From NCBI RefSeq assembly GCF_007625055.1, contig NZ_VMQS01000003.1, positions 21,506-71,625 of the forward strand: 50,120 nt of DNA. Direction: 5' to 3'. Under the pieces are notes generated by a model that was given only the letters and a program-made list of their open reading frames with translations, did not search any database and had not been told where the DNA came from. Below are positions 33,908-46,147 of the stretch, in pieces; the first letter of the stretch is position 1, and each line of letters opens with the position of its first letter. The translations under genes and the position numbers were made by a program. The DNA comes from Halomonas sp. Lineage in GTDB: Bacteria; Pseudomonadota; Gammaproteobacteria; Pseudomonadales; Halomonadaceae.

Positions 33908-35272
33908 ATGAACGTAGCGCTGACACTGACGTCCCTTCCTTATGTGACTGATCCACTTGCTGTGTTTGCCTGTTTGCGCAAACGCCCCGGAGCCGTCTTG
34001 CTCGATAGTGGCCGACCTGAGGCCAATGGTCGTTACGACATTATCAGTAGCGACCCGCTGGCCACACTGTCCATTGGCCCCGGCGGCGAGGTGGCTATGG
34101 ATGCCAGTGATTTACCTGCCCCACCCGCGGCGCTGCATAAGACCCCGTTTGCCTTGCAGGAATGGTTGCTGGCGCAGCTGACTATCACGATGCCGGATAA
34201 CGACTTACCGTTTAGCGGCGGCCTGATCGGCTACTGGAGCTATGACCTGGGGCGTCATACCCAGCAACTTGACAGCCAGCACCCTGACACCACCTCACTA
34301 CCGCTGGCACGAATGGGCCTGTATGACTGGGCGCTGGTGATTGACCACTTGAGAAAGGAAGCTACTCTGTTGGCTTCCCGGTCCCGGCGCGAACAGGTCA
34401 TGCAGTGGCTGGGCGCCAACGCCGTGCCACAGGGGCCGTTTGCCTTGAAGACGGCTTTCCGGGGGCAGATGACTCGCGAGGGCTATCACCAACGGTTTGA
34501 ACAGGTGCAACGTTATATCCGTTCCGGCGACTGCTACCAGATCAACCTGGCCCAGCGCTTTTCCGCACACTATGAAGGCGATGTCTGGTCAGCTTATCTG
34601 CGTCTGCGCCGCGCAACGCCTACGCCGTTTTCAGGCTTTATGGCCTGGCAGGACAAGGCGGTCTTGTCCCTGTCGCCGGAACGTTTCATACAGGTGCGTC
34701 AGGGCCAAGTTGAGACACGGCCAATCAAAGGCACCCGGCCACGGGGCACCACCCGGGAGCGCGACCAGCAGCTTGCCCGGCAGCTGTTGACCAGCCGCAA
34801 GGATCGTGCTGAAAACGTCATGATTGTGGATCTCCTGCGCAATGACCTGGGCCGGGTGTGTCAATTTGGCAGCATCCATGTTCCCCAGTTATGCGAGCTG
34901 GAAAGCTATCCGAATGTGCATCATCTGGTGAGTGTAGTGAGAGGTCAGCTGAACAGGGCAAATACACCACTGGCGCTGCTTGAAGCTGCCTCGCCTGGCG
35001 GGTCCATCACAGGCGCACCCAAGATTCGCGCCATGCAGATTATTGACGAGCTTGAGCCCTGCCAGCGCAGCGTTTACTGCGGCAGCCTGGGCTATATTGA
35101 TCACACTGGAAACATGGATACGTCGATTGCCATTCGCACTGTCGTGGCCGACGCCGGGCAGCTGCATTTATGGGGGGGTGGTGGCTTGGTCGCGGACTCC
35201 CAGCCGGATGCCGAATACGATGAGACCATCGACAAGATCCGCCACCTGATCAATGCACTGACCCTGAAATGA
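33908..35272 (+). CDS. pabB: Aminodeoxychorismate synthase component I
   Basis: Converts chorismate and ammonia to 4-amino-4-deoxychorismate for folate synthesis, with a separate glutaminase (PabA/TrpG) not in this window. The 454-residue protein has the N-terminal anthranilate-synthase-I-like domain and the chorismate-binding domain. Key segments are SGDCYQINLAQRF, Lys274 in RPIKGTRPRG (the lysine that attacks chorismate in E. coli PabB), IVDLLRNDLGRV and GSITGAPKIRAMQ. PIKGT rather than PIAGT separates PabB from TrpE. It ends one base before the convergent cysB gene. Confidence 0.95.
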   Translation: MNVALTLTSLPYVTDPLAVFACLRKRPGAVLLDSGRPEANGRYDIISSDPLATLSIGPGGEVAMDASDLPAPPAALHKTPFALQEWLLAQLTITMPDNDLPFSGGLIGYWSYDLGRHTQQLDSQHPDTTSLPLARMGLYDWALVIDHLRKEATLLASRSRREQVMQWLGANAVPQGPFALKTAFRGQMTREGYHQRFEQVQRYIRSGDCYQINLAQRFSAHYEGDVWSAYLRLRRATPTPFSGFMAWQDKAVLSLSPERFIQVRQGQVETRPIKGTRPRGTTRERDQQLARQLLTSRKDRAENVMIVDLLRNDLGRVCQFGSIHVPQLCELESYPNVHHLVSVVRGQLNRANTPLALLEAASPGGSITGAPKIRAMQIIDELEPCQRSVYCGSLGYIDHTGNMDTSIAIRTVVADAGQLHLWGGGGLVADSQPDAEYDETIDKIRHLINALTLK

Positions 35273-35273
35273 A

Positions 35274-36323
<1,050 letters not shown>

Positions 36324-36534
36324 TCAATAGAATAAAAAACATTCATATAATATCGTTATAGTATAAAAAAATCCACGGCGTTCGTGTTTATTTGCCACTG
36401 GTGCCGATGACCGCTAACATTTGTCGGCTTGGCGCATTGTCAACGCGCTATCCATTCGCACGATCTATGTTGCATTTACTATAGCAACGACCCAAGAAAC
36501 GCCATGGCAAGAGCAACGCAAACAGGAGAATTCT

Positions 36535-36855
36535 ATGTCCCAGGTTGATGTCACTAACGCCAATTTTGAGCAAGAAGTGATCAACGCCGAGCAGCCCGTT
36601 TTACTGAAGTTCTGGGCCCCCTGGTGTGGCCCTTGCAAGGTAATGGCTCCGGTGGTTGATGAAGTGGCCGAGGAACGCGGCGATGGTCTGAAAGTGGTCA
36701 GCATCAATGTTGACGACGCCCCTGAAATTGCCGCTGAACAAGGCGTACGCGGTGTTCCCACCGTTATGCTGTTCAAGTCTGGCACCAAGGTTGCCTCATT
36801 GGTTGGCGCCCAATCCAAGTCTCAACTCAATCAGTTTCTTGAGCAAAACGCCTGA
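36535..36855 (+). CDS. trxA: Thioredoxin
   Basis: A general protein disulfide reductase of 106 residues with the active site WCGPC (Cys31 and Cys34), the cis-proline segment GVPTVMLFKSG and the C-terminal helix. The start MSQVDVTNANF has AGGAG 6 nt upstream. A 38-codon in-frame extension upstream is non-conserved and lacks a ribosome-binding site. It is followed by a terminator. Thioredoxin next to CysB fits loosely with redox and sulfur metabolism. Confidence 0.96.
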   Translation: MSQVDVTNANFEQEVINAEQPVLLKFWAPWCGPCKVMAPVVDEVAEERGDGLKVVSINVDDAPEIAAEQGVRGVPTVMLFKSGTKVASLVGAQSKSQLNQFLEQNA

Positions 36856-36875
36856 TAGTCACCAGGCTCATCGAG

Positions 36876-36904
36876 AAGGTCGCCCTGTCTGGCGGCCTTT
36901 GTTA
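36876..36904. terminator. Terminator between trxA and the AI-2E family gene
   Basis: AAGGTCGCC and GGCGGCCTT form a 9-bp stem (one wobble) with a 6-nt loop, followed by TTGTT on the plus strand. It lies between two convergent genes. Confidence 0.7.
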
Positions 36905-36917
36905 TCTCCGTCTTTCA

Positions 36918-38042
36918 CTATTCATCCCGCTTCATGGGCGGCTTGGTCGCTTCACTTAGAGGTTTTTCAACCGAATCTTCCAGATACGCGCCTGGCCCAA
37001 GCAAATGCGCCATCCAGCGGGTTTGCGGGTGGCTATCGAGCGCAATCTTGAGGGTCATGGTCAGCAGTACAGACAGTAGCATTCCCGCCACACCAAACAC
37101 CCAGCCCCATACCACCAGAGAAAGAAACGCGATCAGCGTCGACAACCCCAAGGCCCGCCCCATCAGACGTGGTTCCACCAGGTTACCCAGCACAAAGTTG
37201 ATACCCAGATAGCACATCGATAGCAAGAACGCCTGCCACAGACCACTATCCTGCGAGACCAGCAACAGCAGCACCGGCGGCACCGCCGCAATAGCCGAGC
37301 CAATATTGGGAATGAAATTCAGCGCAAACGCCAGAACTGCCCATAAGAGTGGAAATTCAACGCCTACCGCCAAACAGGAAATCCAGACCAGCACCGCCGT
37401 TGCCAGGCTGATAATCGTTTTTACTGCCAGATAACGCTTGAAGGTACGGCTGAACTCGGAGAAACGCTTCAGGCTGGGGGCCGGGTTTTCCAACGCCAGC
37501 GACACCTTATCGCGAAAGTGCAGCGTCTCGAACAGCATGAACACAACAAGCAGCGATACCACGATGCTCTGCATGAACAGATTGCCGATCTCGCCAAGAA
37601 TCGCCGGCATCCAGGACGTGATGCTCTGATTATCAAACAGGGTATTCAGCTGCTCAGGGTCTATCGCAAGCCCCAAGGAGGACAGGGTGTTCAGCAAACT
37701 CTCATAGGCCTCATAAAGGCGCGACTCTATATCCGGTAGCGAATCGACAAAGGTGCTGAAACTGTTCACCACCAGCAACCCCAGCAGTGATGCCAACCCC
37801 AGCAATACCATCAGTGTCAGTAACACCGCCAGGCGCATCGACAACCCCAGGCGGTGAAGCCACTGCACGGGCGAGGTACACACCACCGCAATAAAAAACG
37901 CCAGCAAAAGCGGTACCAGCAGGCTGGAGCCCGCTTTCATGCCGCCTATAATGATCACCAGCGCTGCCAGAGATAGCGTGGCGTTGAGCGGCATACTGCT
38001 ATAATTATCGTCTTGTGGCGGTTTGTTAATGGGGTCAAGCAT
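36918..38042 (-). CDS. AI-2E/PerM family transporter
   Basis: A 374-residue inner-membrane protein with about seven to eight predicted helices, including LSLAALVIIIGGM, LLVPLLLAFFIAVVC, LAVLLTLMVLLGLASLLGLLV and the C-terminal FVLGNLVEPRLMGRALGLS region. That last block is the hallmark of the AI-2E/PerM (UPF0118) family. Members include TqsA (autoinducer-2 export) and Na+/H+ antiporter-like proteins of halophiles; the substrate here is unknown. The acidic and basic tail (SVEKPLSEATKPPMKRDE) is cytoplasmic. AAGGAGG lies 13 nt before the ATG, an unusually long spacing. Confidence 0.9.
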   Translation of the reverse strand: MLDPINKPPQDDNYSSMPLNATLSLAALVIIIGGMKAGSSLLVPLLLAFFIAVVCTSPVQWLHRLGLSMRLAVLLTLMVLLGLASLLGLLVVNSFSTFVDSLPDIESRLYEAYESLLNTLSSLGLAIDPEQLNTLFDNQSITSWMPAILGEIGNLFMQSIVVSLLVVFMLFETLHFRDKVSLALENPAPSLKRFSEFSRTFKRYLAVKTIISLATAVLVWISCLAVGVEFPLLWAVLAFALNFIPNIGSAIAAVPPVLLLLVSQDSGLWQAFLLSMCYLGINFVLGNLVEPRLMGRALGLSTLIAFLSLVVWGWVFGVAGMLLSVLLTMTLKIALDSHPQTRWMAHLLGPGAYLEDSVEKPLSEATKPPMKRDE

Positions 38043-38282
38043 ATGACGCGCAAAGCCTCCTTGCAGGGTGATGGATACTGCATGATGACGCCTCGCCTAC
38101 CTTTGCACAAACCTCAGGTGCGTAAGCAGGGAACAAAAACCTGTTGGCCTTTAGATTAAGCGCGCTGGTAATGAGAACTTTTGCACCCTGCGAGTCTCAA
38201 AGTCGAGATAAGTGACTGTCAGAGTCAACCGCTAATACGCGAATTATCCACGCCATCATTAAACATTATCGGAAAAGCGCAC

Positions 38283-40344
<2,062 letters not shown>

Positions 40345-40635
40345 TCATTCCTTCGCCTGGGTTCAGTGAACGTCACGGCCAGTGCCGTGATAAAAGTGCC
40401 TATTGTAGGCAAAAGTGGCAGACACGGCCATGGCAAGAAACACGTTAATAGCCTTCAACAAACGGGCGCTGACAACTTCATTCCTGTTCTATCTATGCTA
40501 GTCTTGCGAGCAGACAGGTAAACCGTCAGGGATGAGGCGGCACACGGTGACCGACGTGGAAACTCGACAGATTCAGCCTAGCCGCCAATACTGATTCTGG
40601 TTAATAAGTAAACGCATTCCAGTGAACACACATTC

Positions 40636-41076
40636 ATGATTTACCTCATTACATCCGGCCTGGGCCTGGTCGCACTGACAGTGCTTGTTCACATCCTGTG
40701 TCTTGCCTTGCTGGTGAAATGGACCAGTCAGTTGCGCAGGCACTCTCTGGACGTTGGTTCCTTTGGCTCAACCTTCTGGCTTCTGGTCAGGGTTGTCTGG
40801 GCCATTTTACTCAGTCATATTATTCAGATATGTCTTTGGGCAATGTTCTATTACGTCAATGGCAGCTTTCCCTCTGCCGAATCATCGCTTTACTTTTCAG
40901 GCGTCACCTATACCACTATCGGATATGGAGACGTTGTCATTGCTTACCCTTGGCGGTTATTGGCAACAACCCAGGGCCTGGTTGGCATACTGATGTGCAG
41001 TCTGTCAGCAGCATTCTTCTTTTCTTTGATGACACGGTTACTGTTCAGCCGCTATCAGCAAAATGACATCTCTTAG
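40636..41076 (+). CDS. Two-transmembrane potassium channel family protein
   Basis: A 146-residue inner-membrane protein. The selectivity filter TTIGYGD is at 93-99, preceded by a pore helix (AESSLYFSGVTY) and flanked by helices at about 48-72 and 105-130; another N-terminal helix lies at 5-27. It has no RCK or cyclic-nucleotide domain, so gating cannot be predicted. Potassium flux is relevant to osmotic balance in a halophile, but that is inference. The ribosome-binding site is weak. A strong terminator follows. Confidence 0.88.
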   Translation: MIYLITSGLGLVALTVLVHILCLALLVKWTSQLRRHSLDVGSFGSTFWLLVRVVWAILLSHIIQICLWAMFYYVNGSFPSAESSLYFSGVTYTTIGYGDVVIAYPWRLLATTQGLVGILMCSLSAAFFFSLMTRLLFSRYQQNDIS

Positions 41077-41166
41077 CACTTCCAGAGCACGTCCTGCTTT
41101 GCAAGTGCACAGCTCCTTGACAAATTTCACCTGCTTGATGATTGCTCGTTGCACTCGACCAGAAAA

Positions 41167-41194
41167 AAAGCGCCTTGAAATATCAAGGCGCTTT
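41167..41194. terminator. Bidirectional terminator between the K+ channel and RND genes
   Basis: AAAGCGCCTTGA and TCAAGGCGCTTT form a perfect 12-bp stem with a 4-nt loop (AATA). The stem is flanked by an A run on the left and T-rich sequence on the right. Confidence 0.88.
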
Positions 41195-41232
41195 CTCTAT
41201 CCGTTAAAACCGGTCAACAATCAGACACAGGT

Positions 41233-44200
41233 TCAGGCGTCGGGTTGTGAATACCGCCTGTCTCTCAATGTCTGAATCCACTGGTAGAACACGGGTACCA
41301 GCAGGGTGCCAAACAGGGTAGCCGTAATCATGCCGCTAAGGACGGTAACCCCGAGGCTGACGCGGCTTGCTGCTCCGGCACCGGACGCAAACACCAGCGG
41401 CAGGACACCCAGAATGAATGAAAACGCGGTCATGAGAACGGCCCGGAAACGCATGACAGCCGCTTTTCTGGCCGCTTCTTTCGTTGATAATCCACCTTGC
41501 CGGAGTTGCATGGCGAACTCGACAATCAGGATCGCTGTCTTGGTGGAAAGGCCAATCAATAGCACCAGGCCGACCTGGGCGTAGATATCATTGGCTAACC
41601 CCAGCATCCATAATCCGCCCATGGCGCCAAACATCGCCAGTGGCACGGCACCGACGACCGCCAGTGGCAGGCTCCAGCTTTCATATTGGGCAACCAGGAA
41701 GAGATAAACCAGCAAAATGGCAAACACAAAAATCAAGGTCGCCAGGCTGCCTGCCTCAATTTCCTGCAGACTCTGTCCTGCCCAGCTGAAGGAATAGCCT
41801 TGGGGCAGGGACTGAGCAAGTTCTTCCATGGCATTAAGCGCATCACCGCTGGCAAAACCGGGCGCTGCCTCACCCGATATGGTCACAGCACGCTCAAGAT
41901 TGAAATGGTCGATGGATGAAGGCCCCAGAACAGGCTCCAATGACGCCAGCGTGGATAACGGCACCATGTCACCATACTCGTTACGCACGTAATAAAATGA
42001 CAAATCTTCAGCAGAACGGCGGTATTCGCCTTCTGCCTGAATCATTACCCGATAGTTTTTGCCAAACCTTGTAAAGTCATTCACATACAAAGAGCCCAGT
42101 TGAGTTTGTAATGTCGTAAAAATATCCGACAACTGTATACCCATTGCCTTGGCCCGGTTGCGGTCAACCGTCAGCAGGTACTGGGGAATATTAGCGCGGA
42201 AAGTACTATACACATTGGCCAGCGCTTCTTGCTGATTGGCTTCATAAATGAGCCCCATCATGACCTGGGAAAGCTGATTGACATCGCGCCCCTGGCTATC
42301 CTGGAGCCGGAAGTCAAACCCTGAGGAGGTGCCAATGCCGGGAATCGCTGGCGGATTGAATACCCTGACCTGCGCCTGGGGTAGCACCACCAGCTCATTT
42401 GTAAGGCGCGCCAGCACGCTTTCCAGGCTCAATACCTGGTCGCTACGCTCTTCCCAATCCTTGAGAACCGCTATCCCCATACCGTTGTTACTGTTGGCGC
42501 CGCCGAGTAGGGAAAACCCGGAAACAGAAATGAAATCCGTGACAGCGGGGTCTTCGAGAACAGTCTCTGTCACGTCCTCCAGCACAACATCCGTGCGTTC
42601 CAGAGCGGCAGCATCCGGCAGCTGCACATCGACAAACACAAACCCCTGATCCTCGGAAGGTACAAAGGCACCGGGGACAGATTGAAAAAGCCCGGTTGTC
42701 AGCGCTATCAGCGCTATACTTCCAATTCCCGCCAATAACCCTTTACGCAATAACCGGGTCACAAGGCCGTCATAGCGATCAGTGGATTTGACAATCAGCC
42801 AGTCGACTGGGCGCATCCATTTGATAGACGTGTTTCCTCCGCGCCCCAACAGAGACACACACAAAGCTGGGCTGAGGGTAAGCGCATTGATAGAAGAAAT
42901 GATGACCGCAACGGAAATCGTGACCGAGAACTGCTTATACAGCTCACCGGTAATGCCGGGCATAAAGCCCACTGGAACAAATACCGCCAACAATACCAGG
43001 GTGGTGGCAATGATGGGCCCTGTGACCTCCTTCATTGCCTTGGCGACGGCTTCCTGAATAGGCAGCTTTTCCTCTTTCAGTATGCGTTCAACGTTCTCGA
43101 TGACGACAATCGCATCATCAACCACTATACCGATGGCCAATACCAGACCAAACAGGGTAATCATATTGATTGAGTAGCCCAGCACCGCCATGATGGCAAA
43201 GGTACCCACCAGCGAGACGGGGATGGCTATGCTGGGAATTAATGTTGCCCGCCAGCTCTGCAAGAACAGGAAAACCACCAGGATAACGAGCCCCACGGCC
43301 TGATAGAGTGTGACCAGGACTTCTGAGATGGACCGCTCGATAAACTCTGTCGTATCAAAAAGAATATCGTAGCTGACTCCATCAGGGAATCGAGCGGAGG
43401 TATCACCGACAACCTCTTTCACCTGATTGGCCACATCCAGCGCATTGGCATCAGGTAACTGATAAATAACGACAAAGGCAGTATCCTGATTATTCAGTTT
43501 GGCCGTTGAAGAATAGGATCGAGAACCAAGTTCTATTCGACCGATATCCTCCAGCCGCACAAAGCCGCCGTCGTCACTGGCGCGCAAAATGGTCTGTGCG
43601 AATTCATCCGGGTCGGACAATCGTTCTCGACTCTGAATGCTGTAAACAAACTGCTGACCGTCCGGTACGGGCTCCTGACCCAGCTTTCCCGCAGCGACAA
43701 TCTGATTTTGTTCCTTGAGGGCAGCTGCTACTTCCGAGACTGTAATATTGAGTGCCGACATACGCTCAGGATCAAGCCAGACCCGCATGCTGTAATCCTT
43801 GGCGCCCAGAACTTCCGCCGAGCCTACGCCGGGTACTCGTCCCAGTCTTTCCACCAGATTATTGGAGGCATAGTTGCTCAGGAAAACGCCGTCAAGATCA
43901 TCACGCTCAGAGGTAAGGTTGATACCAATCAGCATATTACCGGACTGTTTTCTGACTACGACGCCTTGTCGCCTGGCCTCATCAGGTAAAAAAGGTTCGG
44001 CAAGTGCCACGCGATTTTGCACATTCACCTGGGCAATGTCCGTATCGGTGCCACTCTCGAACGTCAGCGTTATTTTTGCGGCACCATCACTGGTCGAGGA
44101 TGACTCCATGTAGAGCATTTTTTCAACGCCATTGAGCTGCTGCTCAATGGGCCTGACAACTGCTTCCTCGACAATTTCAGCGCTGGCCCCCGGCAGCGTG

Positions 44201-44343
44201 GCCGACACCTGAATCTGCGGAGGTGCCATGTCGGGAAACATGTTAACCGGTAAGCCCCGCAACGCCAGAAGTCCTGCCAGAGTGATCAGAATCGAAATGA
44301 CAAAGGCAAACTTGGGACGATAGATGAATATCCGACTGATCAT
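41233..44343 (-). CDS. RND efflux pump inner-membrane transporter (HAE1/AcrB type)
   Basis: A proton-driven trimeric pump subunit of 1036 residues that expels hydrophobic drugs or toxic metabolites. The 12-helix RND plan is visible. The proton-relay residues are present as the Asp pair in GIVVDDAIVVIENVERI (TM4) and the Lys in LIGLSTKTAILIVEFA (TM10). NMFPDMAPPQIQVSATLPGA near the N-terminus is typical of HAE1 pumps. It overlaps its adaptor gene by 4 nt (ATGA), so the two are co-translated. No outer-membrane channel gene is adjacent, so a TolC-like protein elsewhere must complete the pump. Confidence 0.95.
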   Translation of the reverse strand: MISRIFIYRPKFAFVISILITLAGLLALRGLPVNMFPDMAPPQIQVSATLPGASAEIVEEAVVRPIEQQLNGVEKMLYMESSSTSDGAAKITLTFESGTDTDIAQVNVQNRVALAEPFLPDEARRQGVVVRKQSGNMLIGINLTSERDDLDGVFLSNYASNNLVERLGRVPGVGSAEVLGAKDYSMRVWLDPERMSALNITVSEVAAALKEQNQIVAAGKLGQEPVPDGQQFVYSIQSRERLSDPDEFAQTILRASDDGGFVRLEDIGRIELGSRSYSSTAKLNNQDTAFVVIYQLPDANALDVANQVKEVVGDTSARFPDGVSYDILFDTTEFIERSISEVLVTLYQAVGLVILVVFLFLQSWRATLIPSIAIPVSLVGTFAIMAVLGYSINMITLFGLVLAIGIVVDDAIVVIENVERILKEEKLPIQEAVAKAMKEVTGPIIATTLVLLAVFVPVGFMPGITGELYKQFSVTISVAVIISSINALTLSPALCVSLLGRGGNTSIKWMRPVDWLIVKSTDRYDGLVTRLLRKGLLAGIGSIALIALTTGLFQSVPGAFVPSEDQGFVFVDVQLPDAAALERTDVVLEDVTETVLEDPAVTDFISVSGFSLLGGANSNNGMGIAVLKDWEERSDQVLSLESVLARLTNELVVLPQAQVRVFNPPAIPGIGTSSGFDFRLQDSQGRDVNQLSQVMMGLIYEANQQEALANVYSTFRANIPQYLLTVDRNRAKAMGIQLSDIFTTLQTQLGSLYVNDFTRFGKNYRVMIQAEGEYRRSAEDLSFYYVRNEYGDMVPLSTLASLEPVLGPSSIDHFNLERAVTISGEAAPGFASGDALNAMEELAQSLPQGYSFSWAGQSLQEIEAGSLATLIFVFAILLVYLFLVAQYESWSLPLAVVGAVPLAMFGAMGGLWMLGLANDIYAQVGLVLLIGLSTKTAILIVEFAMQLRQGGLSTKEAARKAAVMRFRAVLMTAFSFILGVLPLVFASGAGAASRVSLGVTVLSGMITATLFGTLLVPVFYQWIQTLRDRRYSQPDA

Positions 44344-45527
44344 TTAACGCCCCCTGAGGCTTCCTGGATCACACCCGTCATGGCATCGATGCGCTTTTCC
44401 AAAGGTTCCACCTGCACACCGGTGCGTACTTTCTGGATCCCTTCAACAATAACCGCCTCACCACCGTCCAACCCTGCTTCAACTGTCCATAAAGCACCTT
44501 GCCGGGCGCCCGTCTGAATAAAACGCTGCGCCACTCGATCGTTTTCATCAACCAGCAGAACAAACTTGCCTTCGTTATTTTCCTGAAGCGCTACTTGTGG
44601 AACCAGTATTTTCTCCACGCCCTGGCGCTGTTCCACATTAAGTGTCACGAAAAGCCCTGGCACCAGGGTTGCATCAGGGTTAGGAAAGGCAGCGCGGGCA
44701 GCCACCGTTCCCATGCGCTCATCGACTCTTATGTCAGTAAAGGAAAGCTCACCGTCGTGCTCATGTTGATCACCATCGGCCAGCGTCAGCGTCAGGTCCA
44801 ATTGCTGGCTGAATTCACTACTGGAGTCGCGGTTTCGATACGCCAGAAAATCCGCTTCATTGACCTGAAACTCAACAAACATGGGATCTGTTTGGACGAC
44901 CTCAGCAATCGGCCCACTGGAGGGGCTGACAACAGCGCCTGGATCAAAGTTGGCTTTACCCACCCAGCCACTGAAAGGGGCGCGTATTTCAGTGTACTCG
45001 AGCGCCTGCTGTGCCCGTTGTGTTGCCGACTGAGCAGCCTCTTGACGACCCTGAGCCTGACTGAAGCGATCCTTTAGCTTGTCGAGATCCGCCGCGGAAA
45101 GATAACCATTGACGGCAATTTCTTCACCACGACGCAGATTTCGGGCAGCTGACTGAACTTCCGCATTGGCCGCAATCAATTCTGCTTCGGCCTGGCGCAG
45201 GTCAGCATTGGCATTGTTACTTTCAAGGCTCACCAATACCTGCCCTTCCTCAACCCTTTCGCCCTCGGTGAAATTGATATTACGTATTTCGGCTTGTGTG
45301 CGAGACGTAATAGCTGCCTTGCGGGAAGGTGCAGTCCGGCCGATGAAAGACCAGGTGGGTGTCGTCGAGGCCTTTTCAACGGTCACCACAGAAACAGGGA
45401 CAATCACTTCCTCAACAGGCGCATCACCCTCGCTGCAACCTTGTGTTGATCCCAATACGGCGATCCCCATAAAAACAAACGTTGTTCTAATCCATTTGTT
45501 TACAGGTTTTGCATAGGTGAAGCGCAT
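44340..45527 (-). CDS. RND efflux periplasmic adaptor subunit
   Basis: A membrane-fusion protein of 395 residues that links the RND pump to the outer-membrane channel. The N-terminus is hydrophobic (FVFMGIAVLGSTQGC); Cys31 may be lipidated, though the lipobox TQGC is imperfect. Then come a lipoyl half (ITSRTQAEIRNINFTEGE), an alpha hairpin (about 105-170), the second lipoyl half (EIRAPFSGWVGKANFDPGAVV) and the beta-barrel domain. AGAGGAT is 6 nt before the ATG. The first gene of a two-gene operon. Confidence 0.94.
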   Translation of the reverse strand: MRFTYAKPVNKWIRTTFVFMGIAVLGSTQGCSEGDAPVEEVIVPVSVVTVEKASTTPTWSFIGRTAPSRKAAITSRTQAEIRNINFTEGERVEEGQVLVSLESNNANADLRQAEAELIAANAEVQSAARNLRRGEEIAVNGYLSAADLDKLKDRFSQAQGRQEAAQSATQRAQQALEYTEIRAPFSGWVGKANFDPGAVVSPSSGPIAEVVQTDPMFVEFQVNEADFLAYRNRDSSSEFSQQLDLTLTLADGDQHEHDGELSFTDIRVDERMGTVAARAAFPNPDATLVPGLFVTLNVEQRQGVEKILVPQVALQENNEGKFVLLVDENDRVAQRFIQTGARQGALWTVEAGLDGGEAVIVEGIQKVRTGVQVEPLEKRIDAMTGVIQEASGGVK

Positions 45528-45814
45528 TGAATTGATCCTCTGGTAAACACAGCGGTAGATTCATTGTTGGTGCAGATAGGAATAGATCAGAACTAAAAGC
45601 AATTTTATAAACTGATACAGCTCATACTTAAGTTGCTCATTAGCATATGCTGACTTAACAGATACTAGCTGTTGATGCCTTTCACATCCAGCGTTAATTC
45701 GTCCTTGATGCATCCTTGAAAACATCCTGAAACACGACCTGGATCAATAAAAGACTTACCCGAACCCGTAATATGGGAAACGGTATCCATGTATCAAAAT
45801 GAGAGGTAGAGATC
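45528..45814. other. Control region between RND operon and small membrane gene
   Basis: 287 nt between divergent genes. It is AT-rich near 45590-45670 and contains the 10-bp palindrome AGCATATGCT (45642-45651) with TTAAGT and ACTTAA on either side, a possible operator. There is no regulator gene beside it, and no convincing -10/-35 pair could be fixed. Confidence 0.35.
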
Positions 45815-45973
45815 ATGTTGGAAAATGTCATGCCTTATGTATATGGCGGTATCATCTTACTCAGTGTTCTCTGTTTTGGCACAGTCATATGGCTGGGACG
45901 GAGTTTGCGCGCCAGTGAAGCGCCAGCGCCTGCTGATGAGAAAAAGAACGCCCGGAAAGCCAACGCCAGCTGA
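45815..45973 (+). CDS. 52-residue single-pass membrane protein, unknown
   Basis: A short ORF with ATG preceded by a purine-rich AGAGGTAGAG ribosome-binding region. The product starts MLENVMPYVYGG, has one strong transmembrane helix (IILLSVLCFGTVIWLG, about 13-28) and a polar Ala/Lys-rich tail ending in KANAS. It is closed by an intrinsic terminator 20 nt after the stop, which supports a real transcription unit. I do not recognise a family. Confidence 0.68.
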   Translation: MLENVMPYVYGGIILLSVLCFGTVIWLGRSLRASEAPAPADEKKNARKANAS

Positions 45974-45992
45974 TCAGTTGCAGAAATTCGGT

Positions 45993-46013
45993 GGCCATTT
46001 TATGGCCTTTTTT
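45993..46013 (+). terminator. Intrinsic terminator after the 52-residue protein gene
   Basis: GGCCAT and ATGGCC form a perfect 6-bp stem with a TTT loop, followed directly by six T residues on the plus strand. Confidence 0.75.
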
Positions 46014-46147
46014 GCCGATGCTGCTGTGTGCAGCCGGGGGGTGCCTGCGGTAAAGTGGAAGCATTCGAATGGCTGGAATCTGGCCGTGTTCTTTCACCTC
46101 GTTCTGCCTGCGGCAGCCGAGCCGATAACGATGGCGTAGCCCCTACC

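Noticed and set aside
38181..38282. TTG-started extension of the SIMPL protein
   Set aside because: It would bury the signal peptide 34 residues inside the protein.
46028..46147. 40-codon N-terminal extension of ydiJ from a GTG
   Set aside because: The extension is unlike YdiJ proteins and begins just after a terminator; the ATG at 46148 gives the expected start.
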